DNA from: Nocardia jinanensis
GTDB lineage: Bacteria > Actinomycetota > Actinomycetes > Mycobacteriales > Mycobacteriaceae
NCBI RefSeq assembly: GCF_014645735.1
Contig: NZ_BMMH01000010.1
Location: 214,846 to 278,845 of the forward strand
Direction of reading: 5' to 3'
DNA length: 64,000 nt
Position 1 is the first letter of the stretch. Every line of letters starts with the position of its first letter. Shown piece by piece: positions 1-9,167 of this stretch. Below the pieces are notes generated by a model. It was given only the letters and a program-made list of their open reading frames with translations. It was not told the origin of the DNA and ran no database searches. Position numbers and translations under genes: made by a program.

Positions 1-2661
1 TTCCCCCGCACCGACGAGGACGTGGCCGCGGTACTGGAGGTCGCGCGAGCCGAGGGGACGGTCCTCACCCCGCGTGGCGGCGGCACCTCGGTCGCGGGGA
101 ACGCGGTCGGCCCCGGCATCGTCGTCGATTTCAGCAGGTACATGACCGGTATCGCCGATATCGATCCGCAGCGCCGGACCGTCCGGGTGCAGCCGGGCGT
201 GGTGCTGTCGGACCTGCAGCGCCGGGCGCGGGAACACGGACTGCGCTTCGGACCCGATCCGTCCACCCAGAACCGTTGCACTCTCGGCGGGATGATCGGC
301 AACAACGCCTGCGGGCCACATGCCATCGCCTGGGGTCGTACCTCCGACCGGGTCCGGGAGCTGCGGATCATCGACGGCACCGGTGCGAACCGCCGGCTGG
401 CGGATTCCCTGGACGCGGTTCCGGGACTGCCCGAGTTCACCGCGCGCTCGCTCGCCGTGCTGCGCACCGATCTGGGCCGATTCGAGCGGCAGGCATCGGG
501 CTACGGCCTGGAACATCTGCTGCCGGAACGGGGCGGGTCGGTGGCGGGTTCCTTCGTCGGTGCCGAGGGGACCTGCGGTGTGCTGCTCGAGGCCGAGGTG
601 GAACTGGTGGAGCTTCCGCCCGCGACCCTGCTGGTCGTACTCGGCTACCCGGATCTGGCTGCCGCCGCCGACGATATCGCCGCGGTGGTGTCGGTCGCGC
701 CGGTCGCGGTGGAGGGTATCGACGCCCGGCTGGTCGATATGGTGCGGGCGCACGGCCGCCGGGTCCCCGACCTTCCACGCGGTAACGGCTGGCTTTTCGT
801 GGAACTGGCCGGGGAGAACACGGCCGCGACCCATGCCGTCGCGCGGACGCTGTGCGCGGCGGCCGGGGCCCTGGATACGCGGATCATCGAGGATCCGCGA
901 GCCGCGGCCGCGCTGTGGCGTATCCGGGCCGACGGGGCGGGTCTGGCCGGCCGGACCCGCGACGGCGAGCCGGCCTGGCCGGGCTGGGAGGACGCGGCGG
1001 TTCCGCCTGCCCGGCTCGGTGCCTACCTGCGCGATTTCGAGGAGCTGACACGCGAGCACAAGGTCGACGGACTGCTCTACGGGCATATCGGCGACGGTTG
1101 TATCCATGTGCGGCTGGACCTGCCGATAGCGACCGCGCCGGAGCGATTCCGGGCATTCCTGACCGACGCGGCGCATCTGGTGGTGGGCCACGGTGGTTCG
1201 CTCAGCGGCGAACACGGCGACGGCCGGGCCCGTTCGGAACTGCTGGAGATCATGTACTCAGCCGAGGTCCGCGCGGTCTTCGCCGGTTACAAGGCACTGT
1301 TCGATCCCGCGAACATCCTCAACCCGGGTGTTCTGGTGGATCCGCGCCCACTGGACGCCGATCTACGGCTGGTGGGCCTGCCGCCGCTGCCGCGGGCCGA
1401 TGGTTTCGCGTTCGGCGGCGACGCCGGGGACCTGTCGACCGCGGTGCACCGCTGTGTCGGTGTGGGCAAATGCCGGGCCGATACCCGAGCCGTGGGTGGT
1501 TTCATGTGCCCCTCCTACCTGGCGACAGCCGATGAGAAGGACACCACCCGGGGCCGAGCTCGGGTGCTGCAGGAGGTCGTCCGGGGCGAACTGGACTGGT
1601 CGGCGCCCGCGGTGGCCGAATCACTGGATCTGTGTCTTTCCTGTCGGGCCTGCGGGACGGATTGCCCGGCGGGTGTCGATATGGCGACCTACAAATCCGA
1701 GACCCTGTATCGCCGCTACCGGCGGCGGTTGCGCCCCCGCGACCACTACACGCTGGGCATGCTCCCACGCTGGCTCTCCGGTGCGACCCGGGTGCCGCGG
1801 CTGATCAACGCCCTGGCCGGCGCCGGGACATTGCGCAGGCTGGGTATGCGGGCGGCCGGGGTCGATCCGCGCCGCGGCGTACCGGAACTCGCGCCGCGTC
1901 CGTTCCGGCGGATCTGGCGGCGGGAATCGGAGAACCAGCAGGTTACGGAAGCGAACGCGACCACCGTGATGCTCTGGGTGGATACCTTCACCAACGCCTT
2001 CGATCCGGAGATCGCGCTGGCGGCCGTGCGCCTGCTCAACTCCCTCGGATACCGGGTGGTGGTGCCGCGCCGGCCGGTGTGCTGCGGGCTGACCTGGATC
2101 AGTACCGGGCAATTGGACGGCGCCCGGGCGCGGTTACGTGCCACGCTCGGTGCTCTGGAAGCCCATGTACGGGCCGGTGGCCTGGTGGTCGGTCTCGAAC
2201 CTTCCTGTACCGCGGCACTACGCGCCGATCTGCCGGAACTGTTGCCCTCCGATCCCCGTTCCGCACCGGTCGCGGCCGCGGTTCGTACGCTCGCCGAGTT
2301 CCTGACCGCGCACCCGGACTGGCAGCCGCCGAGTCGTCCGGGTTTGTCGATGGTGGTGCAGCCGCACTGCCATCATTATTCGGTGCTGGGATTCGAGGCC
2401 GATCGCCGGATATTTGCCCAGATGGGGGTGAAGGTGACCGAAGTTGCGGGATGCTGCGGTCTGGCCGGAAATTTCGGAATGCAGAAAGGGCATTACGAGA
2501 TATCGGCAGCGGTGGCGGCCAACGGAATACTACCGGCGATCGACGGAGCCGGTCCGGATGCGGTGGTCGTCGCAGACGGATTCTCCTGTCGCACCCAGGC
2601 CGCCCACCTGGCCGCGCGACAGGGCAGACATCTCGCGCAGATTCTATTGGAGGACAGCTGA
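1..2661 (+). CDS. FAD-linked oxidase / Fe-S oxidoreductase (D-lactate/glycolate dehydrogenase-like), 5'-truncated by window
   Basis: The reading frame is already open at base 1, so the N-terminus lies outside the window; about 885 residues are visible and family members are usually 900-1000 aa. The first ~440 residues form an FAD-binding type-4/FAD-oxidase C unit (GGGTSVAGN flavin-binding loop, then HIGDGCIHVR and LSGEHGDGRAR). From about residue 500 there are ferredoxin-like cysteines (CVGVGKCR, CPSYLAT, CLSCRACGTDCP), followed by two CCG-type cysteine domains (VCCGLTW, EPSCTA, HCHHYS, GCCGLAGNF). This architecture is typical of membrane-associated 2-hydroxyacid (lactate or glycolate) dehydrogenases that feed electrons to the respiratory chain. 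The substrate cannot be read from sequence. Stop TGA at 2659-2661. Confidence 0.88.
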   Translation, partial: FPRTDEDVAAVLEVARAEGTVLTPRGGGTSVAGNAVGPGIVVDFSRYMTGIADIDPQRRTVRVQPGVVLSDLQRRAREHGLRFGPDPSTQNRCTLGGMIGNNACGPHAIAWGRTSDRVRELRIIDGTGANRRLADSLDAVPGLPEFTARSLAVLRTDLGRFERQASGYGLEHLLPERGGSVAGSFVGAEGTCGVLLEAEVELVELPPATLLVVLGYPDLAAAADDIAAVVSVAPVAVEGIDARLVDMVRAHGRRVPDLPRGNGWLFVELAGENTAATHAVARTLCAAAGALDTRIIEDPRAAAALWRIRADGAGLAGRTRDGEPAWPGWEDAAVPPARLGAYLRDFEELTREHKVDGLLYGHIGDGCIHVRLDLPIATAPERFRAFLTDAAHLVVGHGGSLSGEHGDGRARSELLEIMYSAEVRAVFAGYKALFDPANILNPGVLVDPRPLDADLRLVGLPPLPRADGFAFGGDAGDLSTAVHRCVGVGKCRADTRAVGGFMCPSYLATADEKDTTRGRARVLQEVVRGELDWSAPAVAESLDLCLSCRACGTDCPAGVDMATYKSETLYRRYRRRLRPRDHYTLGMLPRWLSGATRVPRLINALAGAGTLRRLGMRAAGVDPRRGVPELAPRPFRRIWRRESENQQVTEANATTVMLWVDTFTNAFDPEIALAAVRLLNSLGYRVVVPRRPVCCGLTWISTGQLDGARARLRATLGALEAHVRAGGLVVGLEPSCTAALRADLPELLPSDPRSAPVAAAVRTLAEFLTAHPDWQPPSRPGLSMVVQPHCHHYSVLGFEADRRIFAQMGVKVTEVAGCCGLAGNFGMQKGHYEISAAVAANGILPAIDGAGPDAVVVADGFSCRTQAAHLAARQGRHLAQILLEDS

Positions 2662-2939
2662 TTTCGATTGTTCAGCGGCTCCGTGGCAGCCGGGGGAGCG
2701 GCCGATCCGTACGGGGCGGCCACACCTCCGGAAAGATCAACTTCCGAAAGGAAGAGTCCCGGGTGGAATCTCGTACCCGGAGCTGCCCGCGAATACCGAC
2801 CCCCAAAGTTCGAGCAGCCAATTGAGTGCCTCGGTGATCATAGGAACCCTCCATTCACGGCAAGAACCGTATATTTGCTCAACCCTCGTCTTCATCGTCG
2901 TGCAATAGGGCACTGTTACTCGCGGCAGCGCACAATGAC

Positions 2940-3887
2940 ATGGTGCCAGTCCGAACAGCGGGACCCGCCGACGACGCGTGGGCGACCCGGACAGTGTCCG
3001 CCGACGCCCCGGTCCACCTCGCCCATACTCTCGCGCCGTTGCGCCGCGGGCCCGGCGACCCCTGTCACCAGATCACCCCGGACGGGGCGCACTGGCATAC
3101 CTCGCGGATGCCGACCGGGCCGGTCACCTACCGGCTGGTCCAGGACGATCCGGTCACCGTCACCGCGGATGCCTGGGGTGCGGGCACCGCGGAGTTCCTC
3201 GACGGGCTCGATCGCATGCTGTGCCTGGATGAGAAGGTCGACGATTTCGTCGCCATCCATCCCACGGTGGCGGCCGCGCACCAGCGGCACCCCGGGCTGC
3301 GGATGCTGCGCACCGGCCGGGTACTCGAAGCACTGGTCCCCGCGATCCTGGAACAGAAGGTGACCATTGTTTCCGCCCACGCCGCGTGGCGCCGCCTGCT
3401 GCACAGCTTCGGTAGCCCGCCGCCCGGTCCGGCCCCGGAGGGAATGCGGGTGCCGCCGGATGCGGCGACCTGGAGCCGGATCCCGTCATGGGGCTTCCAC
3501 CGCGCCAATGTCGGGCCGCAGCGCTGGCAGACGGTCGTACGCGCGGCTCGTGTCGCCGACTCGCTGGAGCGGACGGTCGCCCTGCCGCCGGGTGAGGCCG
3601 CGCGCCGGCTCCGTACGATCCCCGGAATAGGGGAGTGGACGGCCGCGGAAACCGCCCAGCGCGCTTTCGGCGACGCCGACGCGCTCTCGGTGGGTGATTT
3701 CCATCTGGCGTCGATCGTCGGCTGGACTCTGCTCGGTCGCGATATGGACGACGCCGAGATGATCAACTACCTCGAACCGGTACGTCCACATCGATACCGC
3801 ACCATCCGTCTGCTCGAGATCAGCGGGCAAGCTCGTAAGCCGCGGTTCGGTCCGCGCGCTTCGGTCACCGATCACCGCTGGCACTGA
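2940..3887 (+). CDS. DNA-3-methyladenine glycosylase II-like protein (AlkA/HhH-GPD)
   Basis: This 315-aa protein of the helix-hairpin-helix GPD superfamily would remove alkylated bases in base excision repair. The hairpin-helix motif is visible as IPGIGEWTAAETAQRAFGD (about residues 229-247), followed by the catalytic aspartate in LSVGDFH. ILEQKVT is the conserved helix that precedes the domain. The start used is the ATG at 2940; GTG at 2943 is an alternative, and no strong ribosome binding site is visible. It is monocistronic. The 278 bp before it hold no convincing gene. Confidence 0.85.
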   Translation: MVPVRTAGPADDAWATRTVSADAPVHLAHTLAPLRRGPGDPCHQITPDGAHWHTSRMPTGPVTYRLVQDDPVTVTADAWGAGTAEFLDGLDRMLCLDEKVDDFVAIHPTVAAAHQRHPGLRMLRTGRVLEALVPAILEQKVTIVSAHAAWRRLLHSFGSPPPGPAPEGMRVPPDAATWSRIPSWGFHRANVGPQRWQTVVRAARVADSLERTVALPPGEAARRLRTIPGIGEWTAAETAQRAFGDADALSVGDFHLASIVGWTLLGRDMDDAEMINYLEPVRPHRYRTIRLLEISGQARKPRFGPRASVTDHRWH

Positions 3888-3989
3888 GCCGGTAGCGGGA
3901 TTCGCGAACGCGGAACCGGGTGTTCTCAGGTCCATCGGGCCGCCCGAATCGGGCCGGTGACCGGCCGTTACGGCGGCGGAACCGGGCCG

Positions 3990-4190
3990 CTACTGGAGGG
4001 CGCGGTTGTCCAGAACGCAGCGCCCCGACTCTACGAGGGTGGCTCGGGCGCGCCGGCGGACCCGGCACTCGTCGACTGTGCAGTCCAAGTGCAACTGCAT
4101 TGCCGAATGGGCTTGTTCAAGGGTCATCACGCCGGGATCGGCACCGCAGGCGAGCAGTGTGGGGACCGGGGCGTCCAGATTCAACCGCAT
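3990..4190 (-). CDS. small hypothetical protein (66 aa), unknown function
   Basis: The protein is short and soluble, with two cysteines spaced CTVDEC and a basic stretch (RRRARAT). The start is well supported: AAGGAGG lies 8-14 nt upstream of the ATG at 4190-4188. The frame stays open for almost 200 codons further upstream, but that extension would cross the DUF397 gene. Small proteins of this look are common beside DUF397/regulatory genes in actinomycetes, and I do not recognise a named family. It is divergent from the DUF397 gene, with a 279-bp AT-richer intergenic region between them. Confidence 0.6.
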   Translation of the reverse strand: MRLNLDAPVPTLLACGADPGVMTLEQAHSAMQLHLDCTVDECRVRRRARATLVESGRCVLDNRALQ

Positions 4191-4469
4191 CACACGACCT
4201 CCTTCTGAACCCGCGGCCGACTCCTGTTGTCCGCGGTGGTTTTCCGGGTGTGTACATACGACCAACAGCTCACCATAGGCCGAGAACGGCGCATATGGTG
4301 TGAGATTCGGGGGTTTTACCGGTACCGAATTGCGAAATTTCTTGTAGACGGGTGTAAACCCGGCGCCGACGAGGCTGCGCGTAGCATCGCGATACATGCT
4401 GGTGGCGCGCTGCGCCGGGGCCCTCGACACGAAACACGGCGATTTCCACGGCGGCGAAGGAGAACCTGG

Positions 4470-4706
4470 ATGAGCATCGACAACGGTACGAAGGTGGACC
4501 TGTCCGGCGCCCACTGGGTGAGTGGCGCGGACGGTGCGAGCGCCGGCGTGCCGGGTACCCATAACGTGGAGATCGCGATGCTCGCCGACGGTCACGTCGG
4601 GATGCGCGACGGTAAGAACCCCGATGGACCGGTTCTGGTCTTCACCCCCGGGGAGTGGGCGGCGTTCACCGCCGGTGTGCGCGACGGCGAGTTCGACCGG
4701 CCCTGA
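4470..4706 (+). CDS. DUF397 domain protein
   Basis: The 78-aa product is essentially one DUF397 domain: a W-x-S type N-terminus (GAHWVSGADG), a central VEIAMLADGHVGMRDGK strand pair and the C-terminal LVFTPGEWAAFTAGVRDGEFD block. DUF397 proteins usually sit next to an XRE-family helix-turn-helix regulator and, in Streptomyces, act as its small partner; no such partner is in this window, so this is an orphan copy. The ATG at 4470 follows GAAGGAGA at 4456-4463. Confidence 0.85.
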   Translation: MSIDNGTKVDLSGAHWVSGADGASAGVPGTHNVEIAMLADGHVGMRDGKNPDGPVLVFTPGEWAAFTAGVRDGEFDRP

Positions 4707-4778
4707 TCCCTTTCTTCCGGCTGCGCATGCCGCGAGCACTGCGTTTGGGTCCATAAGGTAACGGGTACACAACGATAT

Positions 4779-4976
4779 GTGGACCCAGGGATCAAGAATT
4801 TGTATCCCCGGCTCCGCAAGTTCGGGCCCGGCGACGGCGTCGCATGGTTGATCGTCGGCCTGCTCTTTGCGGCATCCGGGGTGGGTGTGTTCGTACTCAC
4901 CGGCTCTGTGCTCTCGGCGCTGTTCGTCGGAGTGCTGGTGGGGCTGGTCACGACCGGTGTTGTCGCGATGTTGTGA
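4779..4976 (+). CDS. small two-helix membrane protein
   Basis: GTG start at 4779; 65 aa. After a basic N-terminal stretch (LYPRLRKFG) there are two predicted membrane helices (WLIVGLLFAASGVGVFVL and SALFVGVLVGLVTTGVVAM). It has no recognisable family. It ends 21 bp before the convergent stop of the sdh iron-sulfur gene. Coding is inferred from hydrophobic patterning and position only, since no clear ribosome binding site is visible. Confidence 0.5.
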   Translation: MDPGIKNLYPRLRKFGPGDGVAWLIVGLLFAASGVGVFVLTGSVLSALFVGVLVGLVTTGVVAML

Positions 4977-4997
4977 CGCCCGCCGGTTCGATACCGG

Positions 4998-5744
4998 TCA
5001 GCGCCTGAAGAGTTTGTTGCCGAGCCAGACGATCGGATCGTATTTCCGGTCGGCGACGTGCTCCTTCATCGGTATCAGCGCGTTATCGGTGATCTTGATG
5101 TTCTCCGGGCACACCTCGGTGCAGCATTTGGTGATATTGCAGTAGCCGAGGCCGTGCTGTTCCTGGGCGGCATCCCGGCGATCGGCCACGTCCAGCGGAT
5201 GCATTTCCAACTCCGCGATACGCATCAGATACCGCGGCCCGGCGAAGGCCTCCTTGTTCTCGTCGTGATCACGCACCACATGACAGGTGTTCTGGCACAG
5301 GAAGCATTCGATGCATTTACGGAACTCCTGCGAGCGCTGCACATCCACCTGCTGCATGCGGTACTCACCGGGCCGGAGATCCGGTGGCGGGGTGAACGAC
5401 GGTATCTCCCGGGCCTTTCGGTAGTTGTAGGAGACATCGGTCACCAGGTCGCGGATCACCGGAAATGTTCGCAGCGGCGTCACAGTGACGACATCTTCCG
5501 GGGTGAATGTGGACATACGAGTCATGCAGAGCAGCTTCGGCATTCCGTTCACCTCGGCCGAGCACGAACCACATTTGCCCGCCTTGCAGTTCCACCGGAC
5601 CGCGAGATCCGGTGCCTGCGTGGCCTGCAGGCGGTGAATGATGTCGAGAACCACCTCGCCCTCGTGCACCGGCACCGTGAAATCCCGTAGTTCCCCGCCG
5701 TCGGTATCGCCGCGCCATACCCGGAACTGGGCGTCGTAACTCAT
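4998..5744 (-). CDS. sdhB: succinate dehydrogenase/fumarate reductase iron-sulfur subunit (Sdh1 type)
   Basis: This 248-aa electron-transfer subunit of complex II shows all three cluster ligand sets: CKAGKCGSCS...C for [2Fe-2S] (about residues 55-78), CIECFLCQNTC for the first cubane-type set, and CNITKCCTEVCP for the last set. It passes electrons from SdhA flavin to the membrane subunit. The start is the ATG at 5744, preceded by AAGGAGG and only 4 nt after the sdhA stop, so it is translated from the same message. Length and order (anchor, flavoprotein, Fe-S) match mycobacterial Rv0249c-Rv0247c. Confidence 0.93.
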   Translation of the reverse strand: MSYDAQFRVWRGDTDGGELRDFTVPVHEGEVVLDIIHRLQATQAPDLAVRWNCKAGKCGSCSAEVNGMPKLLCMTRMSTFTPEDVVTVTPLRTFPVIRDLVTDVSYNYRKAREIPSFTPPPDLRPGEYRMQQVDVQRSQEFRKCIECFLCQNTCHVVRDHDENKEAFAGPRYLMRIAELEMHPLDVADRRDAAQEQHGLGYCNITKCCTEVCPENIKITDNALIPMKEHVADRKYDPIVWLGNKLFRR

Positions 5745-5748
5745 CCGC

Positions 5749-7719
5749 TCACGCCTCCTTGCTGTCCGAAACGCGGTCCTCGGGCGTCGACCCTGCCGCG
5801 CTGCCGCTCGTCGCGGTCGGGTGACCGGCGAGTTCGGCTGGGGTGTAGTACTTTTCCAATTCACCGAAATCGAAGAGGGCGAGCAGTTCGTCGCGCATCG
5901 GCGTCTGCTCCCGCACGTTCACCGAGATATCGGGGATGTCCGCGACACCCCCACCGGCGGTGGCGCAGACGAGTAGCTTGTTGCGCCACTGCGGGTCCAT
6001 TCCCGGGTGATCATCTCGGGTATGTCCGCCGCGGCTCTCGGTGCGCAGTAGCGCGGCCTGCGCCACACATTGGCTGACCAGCAGCATATTCCGCATATCC
6101 AGGGCCAGATGCCAGCCCGGGTTGAACTGCCGGTGCCCCTCGATGGTGACGTGCTCGAACCGTTCGCGCAGCGCCTCGAGCCGGCTGACCGCCTCGCTCA
6201 CCTCGTGCTCTTTGCGGATGATGCCCACCAGATCGTTCATGGTCTGCTGCAGATCGGTGTGCAGGGTGTACGGATTCTCACCCGAACCGCCCTCCGGCGG
6301 ATCGAACGGGGCGAGGGCCGATCGTGCTGCTGTCGCGATATCGGTATCGGCGACTGCCGGACGCCCGGTGAGTCCTTCGACGTACTCCGCCGCGCCCAGC
6401 CCGGCCCGCCGACCGAAGACGAGCAGGTCCGACAGGGAGTTGCCGCCGAGGCGATTGGACCCGTGCATACCGCCCGAGCATTCACCCGCGGCGAACAGGC
6501 CGGGCACGTGCGCCGCACCGGTATCGGGATCGACTTCGATACCGCCCATCACGTAGTGGCAGGTGGGTCCGACCTCCATCGGCTCCTTGGTGATATCGAC
6601 ATCGGCCAGTTCTTTGAACTGGTGGTGCATGGACGGGAGCCGGCGGATGATCTCCTCCGGCGTGAGCCGGGAGGAGATATCCAGGTAGACACCGCCGTGT
6701 TCGGTGCCCCGGCCCGCCTTGACCTCTTCGTTGATGGCCCGGGCGACTTCGTCACGGGGCAGCAGATCGGGGGTACGCCGCGCCGAATCATTGTCGCGCA
6801 GCCACTGATCGGCCTCTTCCTCGCTCTCGGCGTACTGCCCTTTGAAGACGGCCGGAATGTAGTCGAACATGAACCGTTTACCATCGGTGTTCTTCAGCAC
6901 CCCGCCGTCCCCTCGGACGCCCTCGGTGACGAGGATCCCCTTCACACTCGGCGGCCACACCATTCCGGTGGGATGGAACTGCAGGAACTCCATATTGATC
7001 AGCCGTGCGCCGGCGCGCAGCGCGAGGGCGTGACCGTCGCCGGTGTACTCCCAGGAGTTCGAGGTCACTTTGTAGGACTTGCCGATTCCGCCGGTGGCCA
7101 GGACGACCGCCGGGGTCTCGAACAGGATGAAGCGGCCGGATTCGCGCCAGTAGCCGAAGGCGCCGCTGATCCGGTCCCCGTCCTTGAGCAGGTCGGTGAT
7201 GGTGCATTCGGCGAAAACCTTGATACGCGATTCGTAGTCACCGGTCTGCGCGTAGTCCTCCTGCTGCAGCGAGACGATCTTCTGCTGCATGGTGCGGATC
7301 AGTTCGAGCCCCGTGCGGTCGCCCACGTGCGCCAGCCGCGGATAGGTGTGGCCACCGAAGTTGCGCTGACTGATCCGGCCGTCGGCGGTCCGGTCGAACA
7401 GGGCGCCGTAGGTTTCCAGCTCCCAGACCCGGTCGGGGGCCTCCCGGGCGTGGAGTTCGGCCATGCGCCAATTGTTCAGGAACTTTCCGCCGCGCATGGT
7501 GTCGCGGAAATGGGTCTCCCACGTGTCCTTTTCGTTGGCATTGCCCATCGCCGCCGCGCAGCCGCCCTCGGCCATGACGGTATGGGCTTTGCCGAACAGC
7601 GATTTGCAGACCACGGCCACCGAAAGGCCGTGTTCCCGGGCTTCGATCACCGCGCGCAGGCCGGCGCCGCCGGCACCGATCACCACGACGTCGTAGGTGT
7701 GCCGCTCCACTTCGGGCAT
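5749..7719 (-). CDS. sdhA: succinate dehydrogenase/fumarate reductase flavoprotein subunit (Sdh1 type)
   Basis: The 656-aa flavoprotein oxidises succinate to fumarate at the cytoplasmic face. The dinucleotide fold VVVIGAGGAGLRA is at residues ~11-23. The covalent-flavin histidine region is KAHTVMAEGGCAAAMGN. Active-site blocks EGVRGDGGVLKN and EHGGVYLDIS and the GGIEVDPDTGA/FAAGECSGG flavin segment are present. It is the middle gene of the operon: a GAGGAG site overlaps the end of the upstream anchor gene 15 bp away, and sdhB follows after 4 nt. Confidence 0.94.
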   Translation of the reverse strand: MPEVERHTYDVVVIGAGGAGLRAVIEAREHGLSVAVVCKSLFGKAHTVMAEGGCAAAMGNANEKDTWETHFRDTMRGGKFLNNWRMAELHAREAPDRVWELETYGALFDRTADGRISQRNFGGHTYPRLAHVGDRTGLELIRTMQQKIVSLQQEDYAQTGDYESRIKVFAECTITDLLKDGDRISGAFGYWRESGRFILFETPAVVLATGGIGKSYKVTSNSWEYTGDGHALALRAGARLINMEFLQFHPTGMVWPPSVKGILVTEGVRGDGGVLKNTDGKRFMFDYIPAVFKGQYAESEEEADQWLRDNDSARRTPDLLPRDEVARAINEEVKAGRGTEHGGVYLDISSRLTPEEIIRRLPSMHHQFKELADVDITKEPMEVGPTCHYVMGGIEVDPDTGAAHVPGLFAAGECSGGMHGSNRLGGNSLSDLLVFGRRAGLGAAEYVEGLTGRPAVADTDIATAARSALAPFDPPEGGSGENPYTLHTDLQQTMNDLVGIIRKEHEVSEAVSRLEALRERFEHVTIEGHRQFNPGWHLALDMRNMLLVSQCVAQAALLRTESRGGHTRDDHPGMDPQWRNKLLVCATAGGGVADIPDISVNVREQTPMRDELLALFDFGELEKYYTPAELAGHPTATSGSAAGSTPEDRVSDSKEA

Positions 7720-7734
7720 AGCCGTGCAAACTCC

Positions 7735-8568
7735 TCAGTCGATGATGCGAAGATCGGAAATCGTGCCGCTGGCAACCAACATCACGTAGAAGTCGGTGAG
7801 CACGAGGGTGCCCAGCGTTGTCCAGGCGAGCTGCATATGCCTGGTGTTGAGCTTGGAGACCTGGGTCCAGAACCAGTACCGCACCGGATGCGCGGAGAAG
7901 TGTTTGAGCCGTCCGCCCGCGATATGCCGGCAGGAATGGCAGGACAGGGTGTAGGCCCACAGCAGGATCACGTTTCCGGTGATGATCAGGCTGCCCAGCC
8001 CCAGGCCGAAACCACCCGTCTTGCCGTGGAAGGAGATGACGGCGTCATAGGTGTTGATCAACGAGATGATCACCGCGACATAGAAGAAATAGCGGTGCGC
8101 GTTCTGGATGATCAGCGGAAGCCGGGTCTCACCGGTGTAGTTCGTATGCGGTTCGGCGACCGCGCAGGCCGGCGGTGAGAACCACACCGACCGGTAGTAG
8201 GCCTTGCGGTAGTAGTAGCAGGTGAGCCGGAATCCGAGCAGGAACGGCAACACCAGGAAACCGAGCGGCAGGATCATCGGCAGATCGCCGAACGGGGTGC
8301 CGAAATGACTCGCGCCCTCGACGCACGATGTGCTCAGGCAGGGGGAGTAGAACGGCGTCAGATAGTGATAGTCGGGCACCCAATAGGCCGTACGCACAAA
8401 GGATCTGACGGTCGCGTAGATGACGAACGCGGCCAGGCCGATCACCGTGATCAGTGGCGGTAGCCACCACCGGTCCGTGCGTAGGGTCCGGGTGGTGATC
8501 CGGGCCCGGGCCCTGCTGAATACGCCTGTACCCGCTTCGGGAGCGGTTGTTGTCGTTGCGGCACTCAC
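7735..8568 (-). CDS. succinate dehydrogenase membrane anchor subunit (Sdh1/Rv0249c-like)
   Basis: This 277-aa protein has about five membrane helices (for example PPLITVIGLAAFVIYATV, MILPLGFLVLPFLLGF, FFYVAVIISLINTY, LIITGNVILLWAYTL, LAWTTLGTLVLTDFYVML). It carries conserved histidines/cysteines (LSCHSCRHIAGG) suited to quinone or haem/cluster binding, and anchors SdhA-SdhB to the membrane. The chosen start is the GTG at 8568: the frame is open further up, but this GTG overlaps the stop of a 13-codon leader ORF (GTGA overlap), which suggests translational coupling. Confidence 0.82.
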   Translation of the reverse strand: MSAATTTTAPEAGTGVFSRARARITTRTLRTDRWWLPPLITVIGLAAFVIYATVRSFVRTAYWVPDYHYLTPFYSPCLSTSCVEGASHFGTPFGDLPMILPLGFLVLPFLLGFRLTCYYYRKAYYRSVWFSPPACAVAEPHTNYTGETRLPLIIQNAHRYFFYVAVIISLINTYDAVISFHGKTGGFGLGLGSLIITGNVILLWAYTLSCHSCRHIAGGRLKHFSAHPVRYWFWTQVSKLNTRHMQLAWTTLGTLVLTDFYVMLVASGTISDLRIID

Positions 8569-8606
8569 TGGTCGATGCCTCGCTGATCGGCGGTGCGGGT
8601 GGTCAT
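8565..8606 (-). CDS. putative 13-aa leader peptide (uORF) coupled to the sdh membrane-anchor gene
   Basis: ATG at 8606-8604 is preceded by a good ribosome binding site (GGAGGT, 8612-8617). It encodes MTTRTADQRGIDQ and stops at 8565-8567, where the TGA shares two bases with the GTG start of the anchor gene. The anchor gene itself has only a weak site of its own. It could couple translation or be an unrecognised regulatory leader; conservation has not been checked. Confidence 0.4.
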   Translation of the reverse strand: MTTRTADQRGIDQ

Positions 8607-8876
8607 GGGTACCTCCGCGATCGAATGTGATGCTGAGCACCATACGCCCGGCCCGCTATCGAAAGAGCAGGGTCCGCGCAATCTCGGTGTCCTCAGGGTG
8701 TAGTGATTTGCGCCACATTTACTGCCGATCTTGATTCGGTGAACCCGCCGCAAACGCGAGCGACCGGTCGCCTGCCCGGCGCCCGGTCGTCCACTGATCA
8801 TCGGGTTCGGGCCCGATGTCCGGTGTTCAGTTATCCGGCGGTGAATCCCGCGAGGCCGGGTGGATCCCGGCGGGTA
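8569..8876. other. intergenic region upstream of sdh operon
   Basis: It contains the leader ORF at its low-coordinate end and an AT-richer stretch around 8690-8750 that is the likeliest place for the sdh promoter if one exists. The preceding gene (8877-9167) reads in the same direction, so read-through is also possible. I see no convincing hairpin terminator or second gene. Confidence 0.4.
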
Positions 8877-9167
8877 CTACTGGGTGCGCGGCCGCGAATG
8901 GAAGCCGAGGCCCTCGTCCTGGGCGCCCATCCACGCCGATTCGTCGGATTTGCTGTCCGGTACGTAGATGGGTTCCTGGCCGCGGGGTGCTGCCACCTGC
9001 GGCGGCGGGCTCTGTTCGAGTTCGTCGGCATCGATGCAGAGCCGCTCCAGGTCGTTCTCCAGCCGGCGTACGGTGCCGGCGTCTCCATAGTGGGTGCGGA
9101 GCACCCCGATGGAGCGCCGGAGCTGGTTTACGGCGTATCGGAGTTCCGCGATGTCGCTGCGTGTCAT
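8877..9167 (-). CDS. conserved hypothetical protein, Rv0250c-like
   Basis: The 96-aa protein starts with a helical region (ELRYAVNQLRRSIGVLRTHYGD...RRLENDLERLCIDADEL) and ends with a polar tail holding PIYVPDSKSDESAWMGAQDEG. That layout, the length and the position just upstream of an Sdh1 operon agree with Mycobacterium tuberculosis Rv0250c, which precedes Rv0249c-Rv0247c. Function is unknown. ATG at 9167 has TCAGGAGGT upstream. Confidence 0.72.
   Translation of the reverse strand: MTRSDIAELRYAVNQLRRSIGVLRTHYGDAGTVRRLENDLERLCIDADELEQSPPPQVAAPRGQEPIYVPDSKSDESAWMGAQDEGLGFHSRPRTQ

Noticed and set aside
6070..8178. A 702-codon plus-strand open frame antisense to sdhA and the anchor gene
   Set aside because: It is a GC-codon shadow; the minus-strand frames carry all the sdh motifs and good ribosome sites.
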